Assembly: GCF_026210795.1 (NCBI RefSeq)
Contig: NC_089433.1
Span: 5,295,001 to 5,359,000 of the forward strand
DNA from: Rhizophagus irregularis
Taxonomy: Eukaryota; Glomeromycota; Glomeromycetes; Glomerales; Glomeraceae
Reading direction: 5' to 3'
Length of the DNA stretch: 64,000 nucleotides
The stretch's first letter is position 1. Every line of letters begins with the position of its first letter. Shown here piece by piece: positions 1-12,302 of this stretch. The position numbers and the translations under genes are program-made. The notes under the pieces are model-generated. The model was not told the origin of the DNA. It saw nothing but the letters and a program-made list of their open reading frames with translations, and ran no database searches.

Positions 1-1022
1 TTCTTGCAATTTGTTATATATATTTTCGGTACGAAAAAAAAAACAAAAAAAAAAGAGAATTAAAGGTTAAAAATATTTTAAAAATTATTACAAAAAATGA
101 TTTTCTCATTTTATGGCAAATGGATTGATAAAAATTCTGATTATGGATACAAATCGGGGACATTGACCTTGTAAAAGGAGTAAGATAGGGATAAAAAATA
201 ACCCTTTTTTTTTGTGTCATTATCAGATATTTGACGAATTCATGTACAGCCATATGAAAAAAAATGTATCTATCGTATGATTAATTTTACAAATTTTTAT
301 GTTGTGAAATGCGGTAGTTGTTTTTTATAAACGTTCCGATACCGGGAAATTTTGCCACATTTAACAAGAAATAAAGCCACAGTTACAAAATTGTAATGTT
401 TCTTTCAAGCGTAGATTTAATAAATTTTATATTTTTAAAAAGACATGAAAAAAAAAACGGTGGCTTAGTTGTGCCCCTGATGTTGGTACAACGCGGTTAC
501 TAAAAAAAATCATAACCGATCAGCGGCTCATAGCCACGTTATTCTTTTTTTTAAAAAAAAACGTACTGTCAAATCCAATGGGCTGAAAAAAAATGTTTTT
601 TTTGGGGGTTGTAATTTATTTTAACGAAAAAAAAAAATTCATAGAATATTTTAATTAATGTAAGAAGTTTCTGTCATTTTTTAATAAAAAAAAAAAATTT
701 TTTCTCATTTAATATTTATTTCAGCCACATCATCTGCGTATCACAAACAAGTGTTTTTTTTGTTGATCGTTTACCTGTTTATGGGATCATGAAATATTTT
801 TTGTTCAAATATAAAAGGAACCTGAGATCAGGGTATTTGTAAATTGTAATTCTATAAAAAAAATTCTTTCTTTTAATTAACTAGAAAGGGAGATTTAAAG
901 AATACCAACGAATTATTTGTCCATTTTTACCCTTTTTTTGAACAAACTACAAAAATTGGGTTCTTTTTTTTTATTAATAACCTATCAAAAATTAAAAATT
1001 AATTTTAAAAATTTATGAGCCT
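1..1022. other. AT-rich intergenic DNA, no gene seen
   Basis: The stretch is dominated by A and T homopolymer runs. Short ORFs on both strands have no recognisable motif, splice pattern or codon bias. I see no RNA gene and no repeat shared with the rest of the window. Confidence 0.6.
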
Positions 1023-1528
1023 ATGAATATCAATCAGGCTCGAAAACCAAGATGGCTGAAATGCAACAAATGTAACGATAGAAGATATCAGAAAATTTTT
1101 CGTGAATTATATCTTTTCTGACAAAATTGATATGATCGCGAGAACTCATTACGTATTGCACAAATATATTCTAATGCCGTGGATTTTCTTAAAACGGCCC
1201 AGATTTTATGGAAGAAAAATCATGAATCTCTAAAAGTTCTAATTCAAATTTATAAAATTTCGATCAAAGATTATATGGATTTTTGGATTACGCACGAAGA
1301 TTAATGATTCAATTTGGAATTAAGACCGAAATTGAAGTAACTAGTTGGGGACGCATTGTGAATATTATTACAAAAGTTTATAAAAAGAAACTTCGCGATG
1401 TAACAAAATCTGTGATGGAAGCAGTAATTCCAATTAAAAGACATTATAGAAAATTATTCAAACAAGAATTTTTATTGAGGCCCATAGTAGAGTCCATGGA
1501 AACTAATGGATTTATTAGGACCTTGTGA
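1023..1528 (+). pseudogene. Decayed coding sequence of unknown family
   Basis: One frame starting at 1023 reads like protein (M-N-I-N-Q-A-R-K-P-R-W-L-K-C-N-K-C-N...). It contains a CxxC pair and a long Lys/Ile-rich helical stretch, but has in-frame stops near 1122 and 1131 and again near 1303. A second open stretch (1283-1528, 81 codons) follows in another frame. The amino-acid texture resembles real coding sequence more than the surrounding A/T runs do, so I read it as a gene relic. I do not recognise the family. The alternative is a chance ORF. Confidence 0.3.
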
Positions 1529-1541
1529 CTAGTTCAAACGG

Positions 1542-1823
1542 TAATTATAATCTTGATCAAGATTTAATTGATTTATGGTGTATAATTGGGGGTATTATTT
1601 ATTTCAGCTAGGATCATAGTTATTTTGGGAATTTTTTTTTATTTTTTTTATTTTTTTATTTCTTAAATATCTTTTTTTTAAATATTTCTCCATTAAAAAT
1701 ATTTTAAATAGATTCTTAAAAAGTTTTTTAAATAAATTTTATAAATTTTTTAAATAAATTTCTTAAATATTTTTTTTATTTTTTAAATTATAATTATGAT
1801 CAAGATTTAATTGATTTATGGTG
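1542..1823 (+). repeat. Pair of direct repeats about 245 bp apart
   Basis: A segment of about 38 bp containing GATCAAGATTTAATTGATTT and ending TATGGTG occurs at 1542-1580 and again at 1787-1823. The DNA between is T/A homopolymer. It is probably a small local duplication in a gene-free stretch. Confidence 0.6.
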
Positions 1824-2323
1824 ACCTTATGACCGATACGAACTTATAATAGCTAGTTATTTTGCAATTTTTTTTTTCAAAAAAAAAGAAAAAAAATAAG
1901 AAATAAAAGAAGGGAATTTTTTATTTTTTAAATATTTATATCTTATCAAAATTATAAAGTTCGCGACCATAATTAAACTCTGTTCAATAATGCCAGCCTC
2001 TAACGTAGTCCAACGTAGGTTAGATGATAATAACTATACGTAAGGGTTTTTGACAACACTAACACTAAATCTCCTACTAATTATATTCATATGATTTTCC
2101 AAATTGGTAAAAATCTCAGGTCATAAAATTCAAAGCATAACATGATGCAACATATAATATGGAAAAAAATTTTTTTACAAATTTTTCAAAAATTTTAAAT
2201 AAATACTAACCGGTGTAAGTCCGGAGCGAAAAGCGATTTCACTGGTGATGATCACGTGGCGGACAGAGAAATTCACGTGATCATTTTTTTTCCATAGCTG
2301 ATAGTGCGTAATTGTCCACTTTC
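1824..2323. other. Intergenic DNA with a paired CACGTG site
   Basis: No gene is visible. Two CACGTG hexamers (2253-2258 and 2274-2279) lie in an inverted arrangement: GATGATCACGTG on the left and CACGTGATCAT on the right. This is one of six close CACGTG pairs in the window. Confidence 0.5.
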
Positions 2324-2545
2324 AATTTATGATCGGAATTTATATTGCCTTTGTTCGTTCACTGCTATGGTGACTAGTTCTCCATTAGTCAGTCCATTCC
2401 AACGAAGGGTGGGTCTGCTTGTTAGATTTTGTGCATTTAGTTTAGATCAATATTCTTTATGTCTAGTTTCTATGCATAATGTTTTCGTATCTTTCTGACT
2501 TTCTTAAGTAAAAATAAAATAAATAAAAAAATTTATGATCGGAAT
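2324..2545 (+). mobile_element. Short retroposon (5'-truncated LINE or SINE) with TSD
   Basis: The body spans 2340-2529. It ends in an A/T tail built from AAAAT/AAAT units and is bounded by a 15-16 bp direct repeat, AATTTATGATCGGAAT, at 2324-2339 and 2530-2545. This is the target-site duplication expected from target-primed reverse transcription. The body (TTGTTCGTTCACTGCTATGG and onward) matches the 3' part of the element near 45,360-45,569, so it is a truncated copy of the same family. The 64-codon ORF across it is not taken as a gene. Confidence 0.8.
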
Positions 2546-2761
2546 GTCGATCATAGACCCGGGTATTTTAGTCAATAAATAAATAATAATCTATTTCAAT
2601 TTTCAAAAATAATATTACTTCCTGAAATTCATTTCGGTATTTCATCATACATTTATGTCGAACGTTTATCCCTAACCCGTATGATGACAGTTCACGGCGC
2701 TACTCAATGTTGATATTTAAATTACCATTAATTACTTTACTATTATTATCTGGTAATTAAC

Positions 2762-3060
2762 ATTACTATACTAAATTTTGGATCACCTCCGCGGCTCCGC
2801 CATAATAAAAGCTTTTCACAATTTTTTCCCAATCTTGTTCACAAATTTTACGTCTAACTGTTTCAAACGCATAAACCAAAGAACCATCTTTCTCCTAATC
2901 GTATCAAACTTGCTTAAAATGGCTTCTAATTTCTTCAAGAGATATGTGATCGGTTTGAAGTTTCAGATTGGCTAGCCACGCTCAGCTGATCAGTTTCAAT
3001 TTTTCATCAATGGAAGCATTAATTGTGCTGCCAAAGTTATTACAGCAGAATGGCCTAAAT
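2762..3060 (-). pseudogene. Relic of a protein-coding gene, minus strand
   Basis: On the minus strand one frame reads H-I-S-L-E-E-I-R-S-H-F-K-Q-V, stop, Y-D, stop, then D-G-S-L-V-Y-A-F-E-T-V-R-R-K-I and on to E-V-I-Q-N-L-V, stop. Two in-frame stops and a frame change further upstream show decay. The composition is convincingly coding. I do not recognise the family. The plus-strand 65-codon ORF over the same bases is a shadow. Confidence 0.4.
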
Positions 3061-4116
3061 TTTAATATTTTTTTTTTATGTGATATCTGGGATTTATTAA
3101 TATTATTTCATAATATAATAAAATTTAATACAAATATTTAATGTATACAATGTCGGAAAGTAACGTCCGATTTGAAATTGAAGTCAAACACAAATATTTA
3201 TATTTTTTTTTTCATTAGTCTACACATTAATAAAAAAATCTATATTTAATTTTCTTTTTAATACTGCATCAAATTTTCATAACGCCAGAGCAGTAGCTTT
3301 CTTTCTATATATTATTAATGTTTTTCTCTTGTTTTGAGAAGTAAAAAAACGAAAAATGGAAATAAATGACTCAATTAGACGTCACTTTTAACGTGACTGA
3401 ATACGTATAATTCCGTATCATAGGAATTTTCAAAAATAAAAACATATAACATGGATAACCTCAACAATAATATTAGTTATAAACTAACTGAATCACAGGA
3501 AGCTTAGATATTAATTTTAAATAAAAAATTATTATTTAATTAATTTCCTATTATTTTATGATTTAATTTAGATTATTTCTATTCTGTAAGAATGGTTACA
3601 GTTTCTTTTTATTAGTGATTAGTCTGTGAAGAGTTTTAGTTGTTTCAAAAATTGTAAATTTAAAAAAAAATGAAATTATTTTCTTCGACACGAATAGTCA
3701 CGTGATCGGCATTTCGTAATTTATTGGCTGATCGACGTCGATCATCACGTGAAATTAAACCAATAAACAGATTTTTATCTATGCTACTTTAAGTATAAGC
3801 AGGATAACATTCTCTTTTAGAATATGTTGTTTACAATATGTATACTGGAAATTTTAGGGCTTCCTTTAACTCTACAAAAACAAACAATTTATAGTTATTG
3901 ATATTCTGATTTATTTTAAACATGATGATTATATGGTTGGGCTAAATGGCCGATCTGTATATCGGAAAAAATATGGCCCGAAATAAATAACTTATATATT
4001 CTGCTTTTGGTTAAATAATCCTTTTTAGTAACTCAATGACGCATTAAATAAAAAAAATTGTCAAAAAATTTCGTCTAAAAAAATTTCACCTAAAGAAAAT
4101 AAAATTTTCCAACTAA
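3061..4116. other. Intergenic region upstream of the Sel1/kinase gene
   Basis: AT-rich with no coding signal. A CACGTG pair lies at 3699-3704 and 3746-3751, about 370-420 bp upstream of the next start codon. I cannot assign a TATA box with confidence. Confidence 0.5.
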
Positions 4117-7100
4117 ATGGATAAAGATACTGATATAGTAAACACCAAAAATTGTTTCTATTGCAATAAACCTTTTACTGAAGAATTACAGTGTGAAGAA
4201 TGTATTAATTCTTTAGAAAAATTAGCAGAAAATGGTAATAGAATGGCAATGTTGAATTTAGCCAATAGCTATAAAAGTGGAGTAGGAACAGAGAAGAATT
4301 TAGAAAAAGCCTTTTATTGGTATCAAAAAGCAGCAGAAAATGGTATTAAAGAAGCAATGTTTTATTTAGCCATATGTTATAAAAATGGAGAAGGAACAGA
4401 AAAGAATTTAGAAAAAGCCTTTTATTGGTATCAAAAAGCAGCGGAAGATGGACATGAAGGTGCAATGAATGATTTAGCCATATGTTATAAAAATGGAGAA
4501 GGAACAGAAAAGAATTTAGAAAAAGCCTTTTATTGGTATCAAAAAGCAGCAGAAAATGGGCTTGAAATTGCAATGAACAATTTAGCCATACGCTATGAAA
4601 ATGGAGAAGGAACAGAAAAGAATTTAGAAAAAACCATTTATTGGTATCATGCAATGAATAATTTAGCCACATGTTATTTTTATGGAGTAGGAACAGAAAA
4701 GAATTTAGAAAAAGCCTTTTATTGGTATCAAAAAGCAGCAGAAAATGGGTATAAAAGAGCAATGTTTAATTTAGCCCCATGTTATTTTTATGGAGTAGGA
4801 ACAGAAAAGAATTTAGAAAAAGCCTTTTATTGGTATCAAAAAGCAGCGGAAGATGGACATGAAGGTGCAATGAATGATTTAGCCATATGTTATAAAAATG
4901 GAGAAGGAACAGAAAAGAATTTAGAAAAAGCCTTTTATTGGTATCAAAAAGCAGCAGAAAATGGGAATGGAGGTGCAATGGATAATTTAGCCACATGTTA
5001 TTTTTATGGAGAAGGAACAGAAAAGAATTTAGAAAAGGCCTTTTATTGGTATCAAAAAGCAGCAGAAAATGGGCATGAAGGTGCAATGAATAATTTAGCC
5101 ACATGTTATTTTAATGGAAAAGGAACAGAAAAGGATTTAGAAAAAGCCTTTTATTGGTATCAAAAAGCAGCAGAAAATGGAGATGAAGGTGCAATGTTTT
5201 ATTTAGCCATATGTTATAAAAATGGAGAAGGAACAGAAAAGAATTTAGAAAAAGCCTTTTATTGGTATCAAAAAGCAGCAGAAAATGGGTATAAAAGAGC
5301 AATGTTTAATTTAGCTTCATGTTATTTTTATGAAGTAGGAACAGAAAAGAATTCAGAAAAAGCCTTTTATTGGTATCAAAAAGCAGCAGAAAATGGACAT
5401 GAAGGTGCAATGAATAATTTAGCCATATGTTATAAAAATGGAGTAGGAACAGAAAAAAATTTAGAAAACTCCTTTTATTGGTGTCAAAAAGTAGCAGAAA
5501 ATGGCTATACTGTTGCAATGTTTAATTTAGCCATATGTTATAAAAATGGAGAAGGAACAGAAAAGAATTTAGAAAAAACCTTATATTGGTATCAAAAAGC
5601 AGCAGAAAATGGACATGAAGATGCAATGTTTAATTTAGCCATATGTTATGAAAATGGAGAAGGAACAGAAAAGAATTTAGAAAAAGCCTTATATTGGTAT
5701 CAAAAAGCAGCAGAAAATGGGGATAAAGTTGCAATGAATAATTTAGCCACATGTTATAAAAATGAAGAAGAAACAGAAAAGAATTTAGAAAAAGCCTTTT
5801 ATTGGTATCAAAAAGCGGCAGAAAATGGTGTAAAAGTAGCAATGAATAATCTAGCCTCATGTTATAAAAATGGAGAAGGAACAGAAAAGAATTTAGAAAA
5901 AGCTTTTTATTGGTATCAAAAAGCAGCAGAAAATGGGCTTGAAATTGCAATGAACAATTTAGCCATATGCTATGAAAATGGAGAAGGAACAGAAAAGAAT
6001 TTAGAAAAAGCCTTTTATTGGTATCAAAAAGCAGCAGAAAATGGAAATGAATATGCAATGAATAATTTAGCCATATGTTATAAAAATGGACAAGGGACAG
6101 AAAAGAATTTAGAAACTGCCTTTTATTATTTTCAAAAAGCAGCAGAAAATGAGTATAAAGATGCAATGAATGATTTAGCCATATTTTATTTTTATGGAGA
6201 AGGAACAGAAAAGAATTTAGAAAAAGCCTTTTATTGGTATCAAAAAGCGGCAGAAAATGGTGTAGAAGTAGCAATGTTTAATTTAGCCATGTGCTATAAA
6301 AATGGAGAAGGAATAGAAAAGAATTTAGCAAAAGCTTTTTATTGGTATCAAAAAGCAGCAGAAAATGGGCATGAAGGTGCAATGAATAATTTAGCCATGT
6401 GCTATAAAAATGGAGAAGGAACAGAAAAGAATTTAGAAAAAGCCTTTTATTGGTTTCAAAAAGCGGCAGAAAATGGGCATGAAGGTGCAATGAATAATTT
6501 AGCCATATGTTATAAAAATGGAGAAGGAATAGAAAAGAATTTAGAAAAAGCCTTTTATTGGTATCAAAAAGCGGCAGAAAATGGGTATGAAAGTGCAATG
6601 TTTAATTTAGCCATATGTTATCTTTATGGAGAAGGAACAGAAAAGAATTTAGAAAAAGTCTTTTATTGGTATCAAAAAGCAGCAGTAAATGGACATAAAG
6701 TTGCAATGCATAATTTAGCTATATTTTATAAAAATGGAGAAGGTACAAAAAAGGATCTAGAGAAATCTTTTTATTGGTATCAAAAAGCAGCAGAAAATGG
6801 GCTTGAATATGCAATGAATAATTTAGCCATATGTTATAAATATGGAGAAGGAACAGAAAAGAATTTAGAAAACGCCTTTTATTGGTATCAAAAAGCAGCA
6901 GAAAATGGGGGTGAATATGCAATGTATAACTTAGCCACATTTTATAAAAATGGAGAAGGAACAGAAAAGAATTTAGAAAACGCCTTTTGTTGGTATCAAA
7001 AAGCAGCAGAAAATGGGCATAAAGATGCAATGAATAGTTTAGCTATATTTTACGAAAATGGAGAAGGTACAAAAAAGGATCTAGAGAAAGCCTTTTATTG

Positions 7101-8522
7101 GCATCAAAAAATGATAGAAAGTAATGAAATAGGTTCTAAAAATGAAGTTGAATGTGATGAATGTAAACAACCATATATTGATCACCAGTGGTGCCAACAA
7201 TGTAATACTAAACGTTTTCAACAAGATTTTTCCAAGTGGACAAGTAAAAATAAATTTATTGATAAATTTATTCAAGATGCACAACTAAGTGCTAAAAGTA
7301 GTTATGAGCTTTTAGAATGGATACCTTATAATAACTTGACAAAAATTAACTATTATGATAAAGGAGGATTTAGTGAAATTCATAAAGCTATCTGGTTGGA
7401 TGGACCTGTTTATGGTTGGAATGCTGACAAACAACAATGGAATAGACAAACAGACTATGAGGTCATTCTTAAAACACTTAATAATTCATCAAGTTTAAAT
7501 AGTAAATTTCTAGATGAGGTATAGTATTTTTATGTTTAATAATGATTTTATTTTCTTCGTAAAAATGAAAGTTTTGATAATTTTTTATATTTATATAGTG
7601 GAAATATCATTATAATTGTCAGAAACAATCATTTTCAAAATTCATTCAATTTTTTGGGATTACTCAAGATCCAAATAATTTAAATTATATAATAGTAATG
7701 AGTTATGCAAAAAAAGGAAGTTTAAGAAAATGTTTATCTAATATAATTAAATTTAAGTGGCAAGACAAGTTGCAATTATTGAAAAAAATTATACTAGGAC
7801 TTAAAATAATTCATGAGTCAAATTTAGCTCATGGTGATTTTCATGATGGCAATATATTAATGTCAAATGATTACAATGAGTTATTTATTATTGATTTAGG
7901 ATTGTGTAAACCTGTAAGTGAATTACAAGATTCTGATAATGAAATTTATGGAGTTCTGCCTTATATGGCGCCTGAAATATTAAGAAGATATTCCTATACT
8001 CCAGCAAGTGATATTTATAGTTTTTCAATGATAATGTGGGAATTTACATCAGGTCATCCTCCATTTAATTATGAAGAACATGACCAAAACCTTGTCTTAG
8101 ATATTTGTGAAGGAAAACGTCCTGGAATTATAAAAAACACTCCAAAATGTTATATAGATTTAATGAAAAAATGTTGGGATTCAAATCCTTCCAATAGACC
8201 AACCATAATGATGCTTGAAAATGTTATATCTGAATGGATTAGATGTATGAATGAATATTATAGATTAAATAGTGATGGAAATCATAGATATGAAGTACCT
8301 AATATTTATGATCAATTAAAAAATGATTTGATGGAATTTGTAAAAGCAAACAGAGCTTTAATACAAGAACAAGTAAATACTTCTATCATATATTCTCATC
8401 CACAAGCATATTATGCAAGTCGCAAACTTACTGAAATTTTGAATCAAAAAAGTTTTGAATACATTACTGAAATTTCAGATCAAGAGAAAACTCAATGTTA
8501 TGAATGTATAATTGAAAATTAA
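4117..8522 (+). CDS. Sel1-repeat protein fused to a TKL-type protein kinase
   Basis: Two exons, 4117-7518 and 7599-8522, joined in phase 0 across an 80-bp GT-AG intron, give about 1441 residues. Residues 13-29 hold two CxxC pairs. Next come 27 Sel1 units of 36 residues (consensus start A-M-N-N-L-A-I-C-Y-K-N-G-E-G-T-E-K), helical hairpins that normally act as protein-binding scaffolds. Unit 4 lacks nine residues. A second Cys ribbon (C-D-E-C, C-Q-Q-C) and the family W-T-S segment precede the kinase. Exon 1 carries the glycine loop (GGFSEIH) and the VILK lysine. Exon 2 carries HGDFHDGN, DLG in place of DFG, and an APE motif. The catalytic loop is HGD rather than HRD, so this is a non-RD kinase. 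The repeats are nearly identical at DNA level (108-bp period), suggesting recent unit turnover. Substrate unknown. Confidence 0.9.
4200..7115 (+). repeat. 108-bp in-frame coding tandem repeat (27 Sel1 units)
   Basis: Each 108-bp unit encodes one Sel1 motif. Units differ mainly in the last three or four codons (HEG, YKR, LEI, DKV and similar). Units 2-3 and 6-7 share a distinctive EDGHEG/MNDLA junction, implying a multi-unit duplication. Unit 4 is shortened by 27 bp in frame. Long antisense ORFs across the array result from the repeat composition and are not genes. Confidence 0.9.
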
Positions 8523-8568
8523 TGATTATATTGATTATTCTTTATTTAGTGGATTATTTATCAATTAA

Positions 8569-8800
8569 AGTGCCATTCATTATAATGACATCTTGGTAAA
8601 CTGATGTATACTAAAATGACAAAACTATTAAGAACAAATTCCATTATTTAAATTTGCTCGTTATAATGACATTATTATGAATATTACTATATAATAACTG
8701 TGACATGAAATTTTGATAAACTAATTTTTACAAAGCCACAATCAAGCTTGATATAATAATGACATCATGAATATAATGATAGTCGTCAGTCATTATAGAA
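8569..8800. mobile_element. Degenerate pogo/Tc-type miniature element
   Basis: Motifs such as CATTATAATGACATCTTGG near the left end, further ATAATGACAT copies inside, and GTCAGTCATTATAG near the right end resemble the CGTTATAATGACA-type termini of pogo/Tigger-like elements. No transposase frame and no clean TSD remain. The call rests on recognition of the terminal motif type. Confidence 0.35.
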
Positions 8801-9399
8801 ATGTATTAAAGTTTATACAACAGCAGGATGAAAATTTGAAATTGATGACAAATTAATGAATGGTTTAAAAAAATTACAAAAAAAAAATATATAATATAAA
8901 ATATAATAATAAAGTAGTATCAGCAAAACAGACTAGTTTTTTCACTAATTAATTCTTAGTAGCTTTATTAATTATACTAGTATATTGCTAATAGCTATAT
9001 GGTTTATAAATTTTAAATAGTCTTTTTAATTATGATCAAACCCCAAAATATAGTTCCATGTTTGCAAAAAGAAGAAGTTTTTGCTATAACATGACATAAG
9101 GTATAAATAAATATTTTAATTTGCATTGATAGTTTTTCCTTATATGAAACGAACAAATCACATGCTAATGCAAAATAATTATATGATAGTAAAAATAAAA
9201 TAGCTTATATATGTATATGAAAGGCGTCTACATAATAACTAATATAAATACATTATTCAATATCTGAATTGACATAATGCAAAACTCACAGTCATGTAAT
9301 CATATAACTTAGAATTGGGAATTTTTAAAACAACTTCCATTTTTTTTAAAATTCTGTAATTTAATATTTGTTACAAGATAAATTTTTACCCTTAAGTAA
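8801..9399. other. AT-rich intergenic DNA, no gene seen
   Basis: No ORF, splice pattern or structured repeat could be supported. Confidence 0.5.
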
Positions 9400-9850
9400 T
9401 AGGAACGAGATAGTGGACCACTTGGTAGCTACTAACGGAAAGTTATCTCGTTACATTACAACACTGACCTCAGAGAAAGCTGTTTTATTACATTATGAAC
9501 CTTTCAACTGACAATAACTGGTTCCTTTTAATAAATGATACACTTTATTTAGGAACAATTTATTCGTCTGATAATACTACTACCATTACACTTGAAAAAT
9601 TTAGTAATCACAATAATGATGACCCTTACAACTCATATTTAATAAAGAGGAAGACCTTGAGAAACTACAGTTTGTTACTATACAACACCAAAAATATAAA
9701 CTCACAGCTACAGGCACCCATGTCATACAGTATTCCCTAACTGCTGGACACACTACAATTATATATTATAATCCCAGCCCTTTCCAAAAGTCAAAAGAAA
9801 AACTTCGAAGAAAACAAAAGACCATACAACCATATCCTAAGAGGATCTAG
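9400..9850 (+). other. GC-richer fragment with an 81-codon ORF of unknown origin
   Basis: Base composition rises relative to the flanks, and an ORF at 9495-9740 encodes a Thr/Asn-rich peptide. A short inverted repeat (AACGAGATA near 9402 and TATCTCGTT near 9446) lies just upstream. Coding-like composition continues past the stop, suggesting a relic gene or transposon fragment. I do not recognise it. Confidence 0.25.
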
Positions 9851-9887
9851 GCTCGTTATATATTCCAAGCATTCATTACGTTACACC

Positions 9888-10835
9888 AAGTTGGCTTAAT
9901 TGAAAAAAATTTAATGCGCAAAAAATATAATAAAGAAATAAATAAATGTTATATCATGAATATAAAATAATAAATAGATATTATACCATAACAATTTAAG
10001 CGCTTCAAAAGTTGGATAAAATTTCTTGAGTCCTTTCACCATAGAATCTCCATATAAGCTGGTATTAATAATTTTTTGAGAAGCGACTTCCAGGCGCTAT
10101 GTTCGCCTTATCTAAAAGTCAGAAAACTTTGATCTCCAACCTAGAAAATTAATAGTAATTTTTCTTGGAATTATATACAGAATAGGGTTATAATATCATA
10201 AAACAGTTAACACGCAAAATTTGATACTCACAGTATAAATAAAGCCGATTTACAGTATATTGCTTTTATACTCTTTGTGAAGATATCAATTGTACTGTAC
10301 GTAGAGTCCTAAAAAAGTTGGATCAAAACATTAGTAATCCGACTGTTGCATAGAGTTATTAGTCAATTATTGATCTTGAACTTACAGTATGTATTCTCTT
10401 TTTTTATCAGAAAACACGATTTTTCCAACTTACAATTCGTCATATGCTGAAATCAAGTACGTTTGTTTTAGTCAAATACTCAACCCATTTTTGAACAATA
10501 TGGGAGAAACTATAAAAAAAAAAGAAAAGTTCTAAGTATTGTTAAAAAACAAAATACTAATTTATTACTTCCATGGTAGGAGTCATGGCAGTTATATGAT
10601 GGCTTAATTGAAAAAAACATGAGGCGCATAACGGCATAAGTATAATAAAGTAATAATAATTTTCATAAACTGGTATTAATTTTTTGAGAAGCAACTTCCA
10701 GGCGTTATGTTCAATTTCTTGCATGAAAAATCAGAAAACTTTGACTTCTAACCTAGATGATCAATCTGAAGGCTCAAGAATTTTTTCTTAGAATAGTTAA
10801 CACACAAATTTGATACTCACAGTGTACACTTGTGA
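9888..10835 (+). repeat. Two diverged direct copies of a 240-350 bp unit
   Basis: Segments 9888-10245 and about 10597-10835 share, in order, GGCTTAATTGAAAAAAA, a GCGCA/ATAATAAAG block, TTTTTTGAGAAGC-ACTTCCAGGCG, a CAGAAAACTTTGA block, and AGTTAACAC-CAAA-TTTGATACTCACAGT. They diverge by substitutions and small indels. This is most likely an old dispersed element present twice, or an old tandem duplication. No ORF. Confidence 0.7.
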
Positions 10836-11464
10836 AAAATTTTATAAGTGTTTTTTATGTTCTTTGCAGAAATAGTATAACCATTAACTAGAAAAAAAGA
10901 AAAAAGATAAATGCGTGATATATAATGTTCTTAAAATAATTTTCAAATTAATTATTTACCAAATATTTATTCCTTTTAAAATTGAAATTTCTTCATTCTA
11001 CCAGTGATTGTAAATTTCTGCATTTACCTATTATGAGAAAGAAAAATTATTAATAGTGTGCTAAATTTTTATTTAATCATAAAGAAGACATAGCCAATTC
11101 CTCCTTTAGAATTAGCAGACTTTACTAATAACAAAGTAGGATGTTATCTGCTTGAGTTGGTTATCAAGTGAACAAAAGAAATAAAAAAAGAAAAAAAAAG
11201 AAAAAAAAGGGAATAAAAAAAATAAAAATAAAAATAAAATAAAATAAAAAAAGCAGGTAATTTCATAGGAATTACCCACTTTGCTCACCCTTACCCAACT
11301 CAAACAAATAAATCCAGTACCCTCCTAAGTAAAATTTGTGAACTCCCCGACTCAATGAGTTATCCGTTCTAATTTTGACTTAGGAAGTTACTCACTTTGC
11401 AAATAAAAAAATACACACCTCTTTTAAAGTCTCCTAACCATTTTACACACGTCTAGTAAACTGA
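10836..11464. other. Intergenic low-complexity DNA
   Basis: Contains a purine-rich tract of about 90 bp (11,174-11,255, A with interspersed G) that creates a spurious minus-strand Phe/Leu-rich ORF. No gene supported. Confidence 0.5.
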
Positions 11465-12302
11465 CAATACTCCATTTAGAGAGCTTTCGTCTGTTGCCTA
11501 GTGTTTCAATGCTGTAACTGGTAAATAATTGCCCATAAATTTTTGATCAGATTTAAGTCAAGGCTGTTGGATGGCCACTCTAACACTACTGAAACATTTT
11601 CCTTAAGAAAGACGGCTGGTATGCTTGGGATCATTGTCTTGTTGGAAGCACCAATGACCACCAAGCATTGTACGAAGAATTTCCACAATCCACATAAAAA
11701 TTTGGCATTCATAATTTGTTTAAAACAAAATAATTTTGTTTTTCCTTTCATGCAGAAACTACCTCATGCCATAATCTTCGTACGATCTTTAGGCATACAC
11801 CGAACTGGTCTTTCTCCTTTATACCATCATTCAACAGTGTTTCTAAAGATTTGAAAAGAAGTTTTATCGTAAAATCAGTTTTGTCTCATCAGTTATTAAT
11901 ATGTTTTTTTGCCTACTTCACATGCTTTACCTTGTGTATTTCGGTCAGTATAGGGTTGCGTTAGGCAGTCTTTTTACATAACTTGAAAGATGCCTTCCAA
12001 CGGTTCTATACGATACTTCTACACCTATATTTTCTCCAAAGTTCTTGTGGAAAGAGACGTATCATGCCTTACATATTGACCAAGTACATGGGAGACATTT
12101 GCGGTAATCTTTTTGGGTCTCCAGCATGCTTTATAGTCCCATTTTCTTTTAATTTTTTTATATTATCGTAAATAGTGGACTTTGGGATGTTTGTTAACCT
12201 ATGTAATACCGTTATTCCATAAATGTAATAGACTTCACGAGACGTTTTTAAGACATTACGATAGGAATTTTCTTGCGAAAGGAAAGGTGTAGGTAAACAC
12301 AA
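11465..12302 (-). pseudogene. Dead Tc1/mariner transposase
   Basis: Read on the minus strand, fragments match the intact transposase at 16,998-17,978 in order. The N-terminal helix-turn-helix segment includes IPKSTIYDNIKKLKE (12,302-12,069). A central piece retains QQDNDPKHTSRL (around 11,640). The C-terminal piece ends with S-L-D-L-N-L-I-K-N-L-W-A. Frames are broken by stops and indels, and the third catalytic residue is Lys where the active copy has Glu in PIENLW. I could not find terminal inverted repeats. An immobile fossil of the same superfamily. Confidence 0.8.

Noticed and set aside
2304-2498. 64-codon ORF as a gene
   Set aside because: It lies almost wholly within the TSD-flanked retroposon, whose homologue at 45.4 kb does not keep the frame.
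4346-7284. Six or more long minus-strand ORFs rich in Leu, Phe and His
   Set aside because: They are antisense to the 108-bp Sel1 repeat and repeat with the same period. Their openness comes from the codon pattern of the sense strand.
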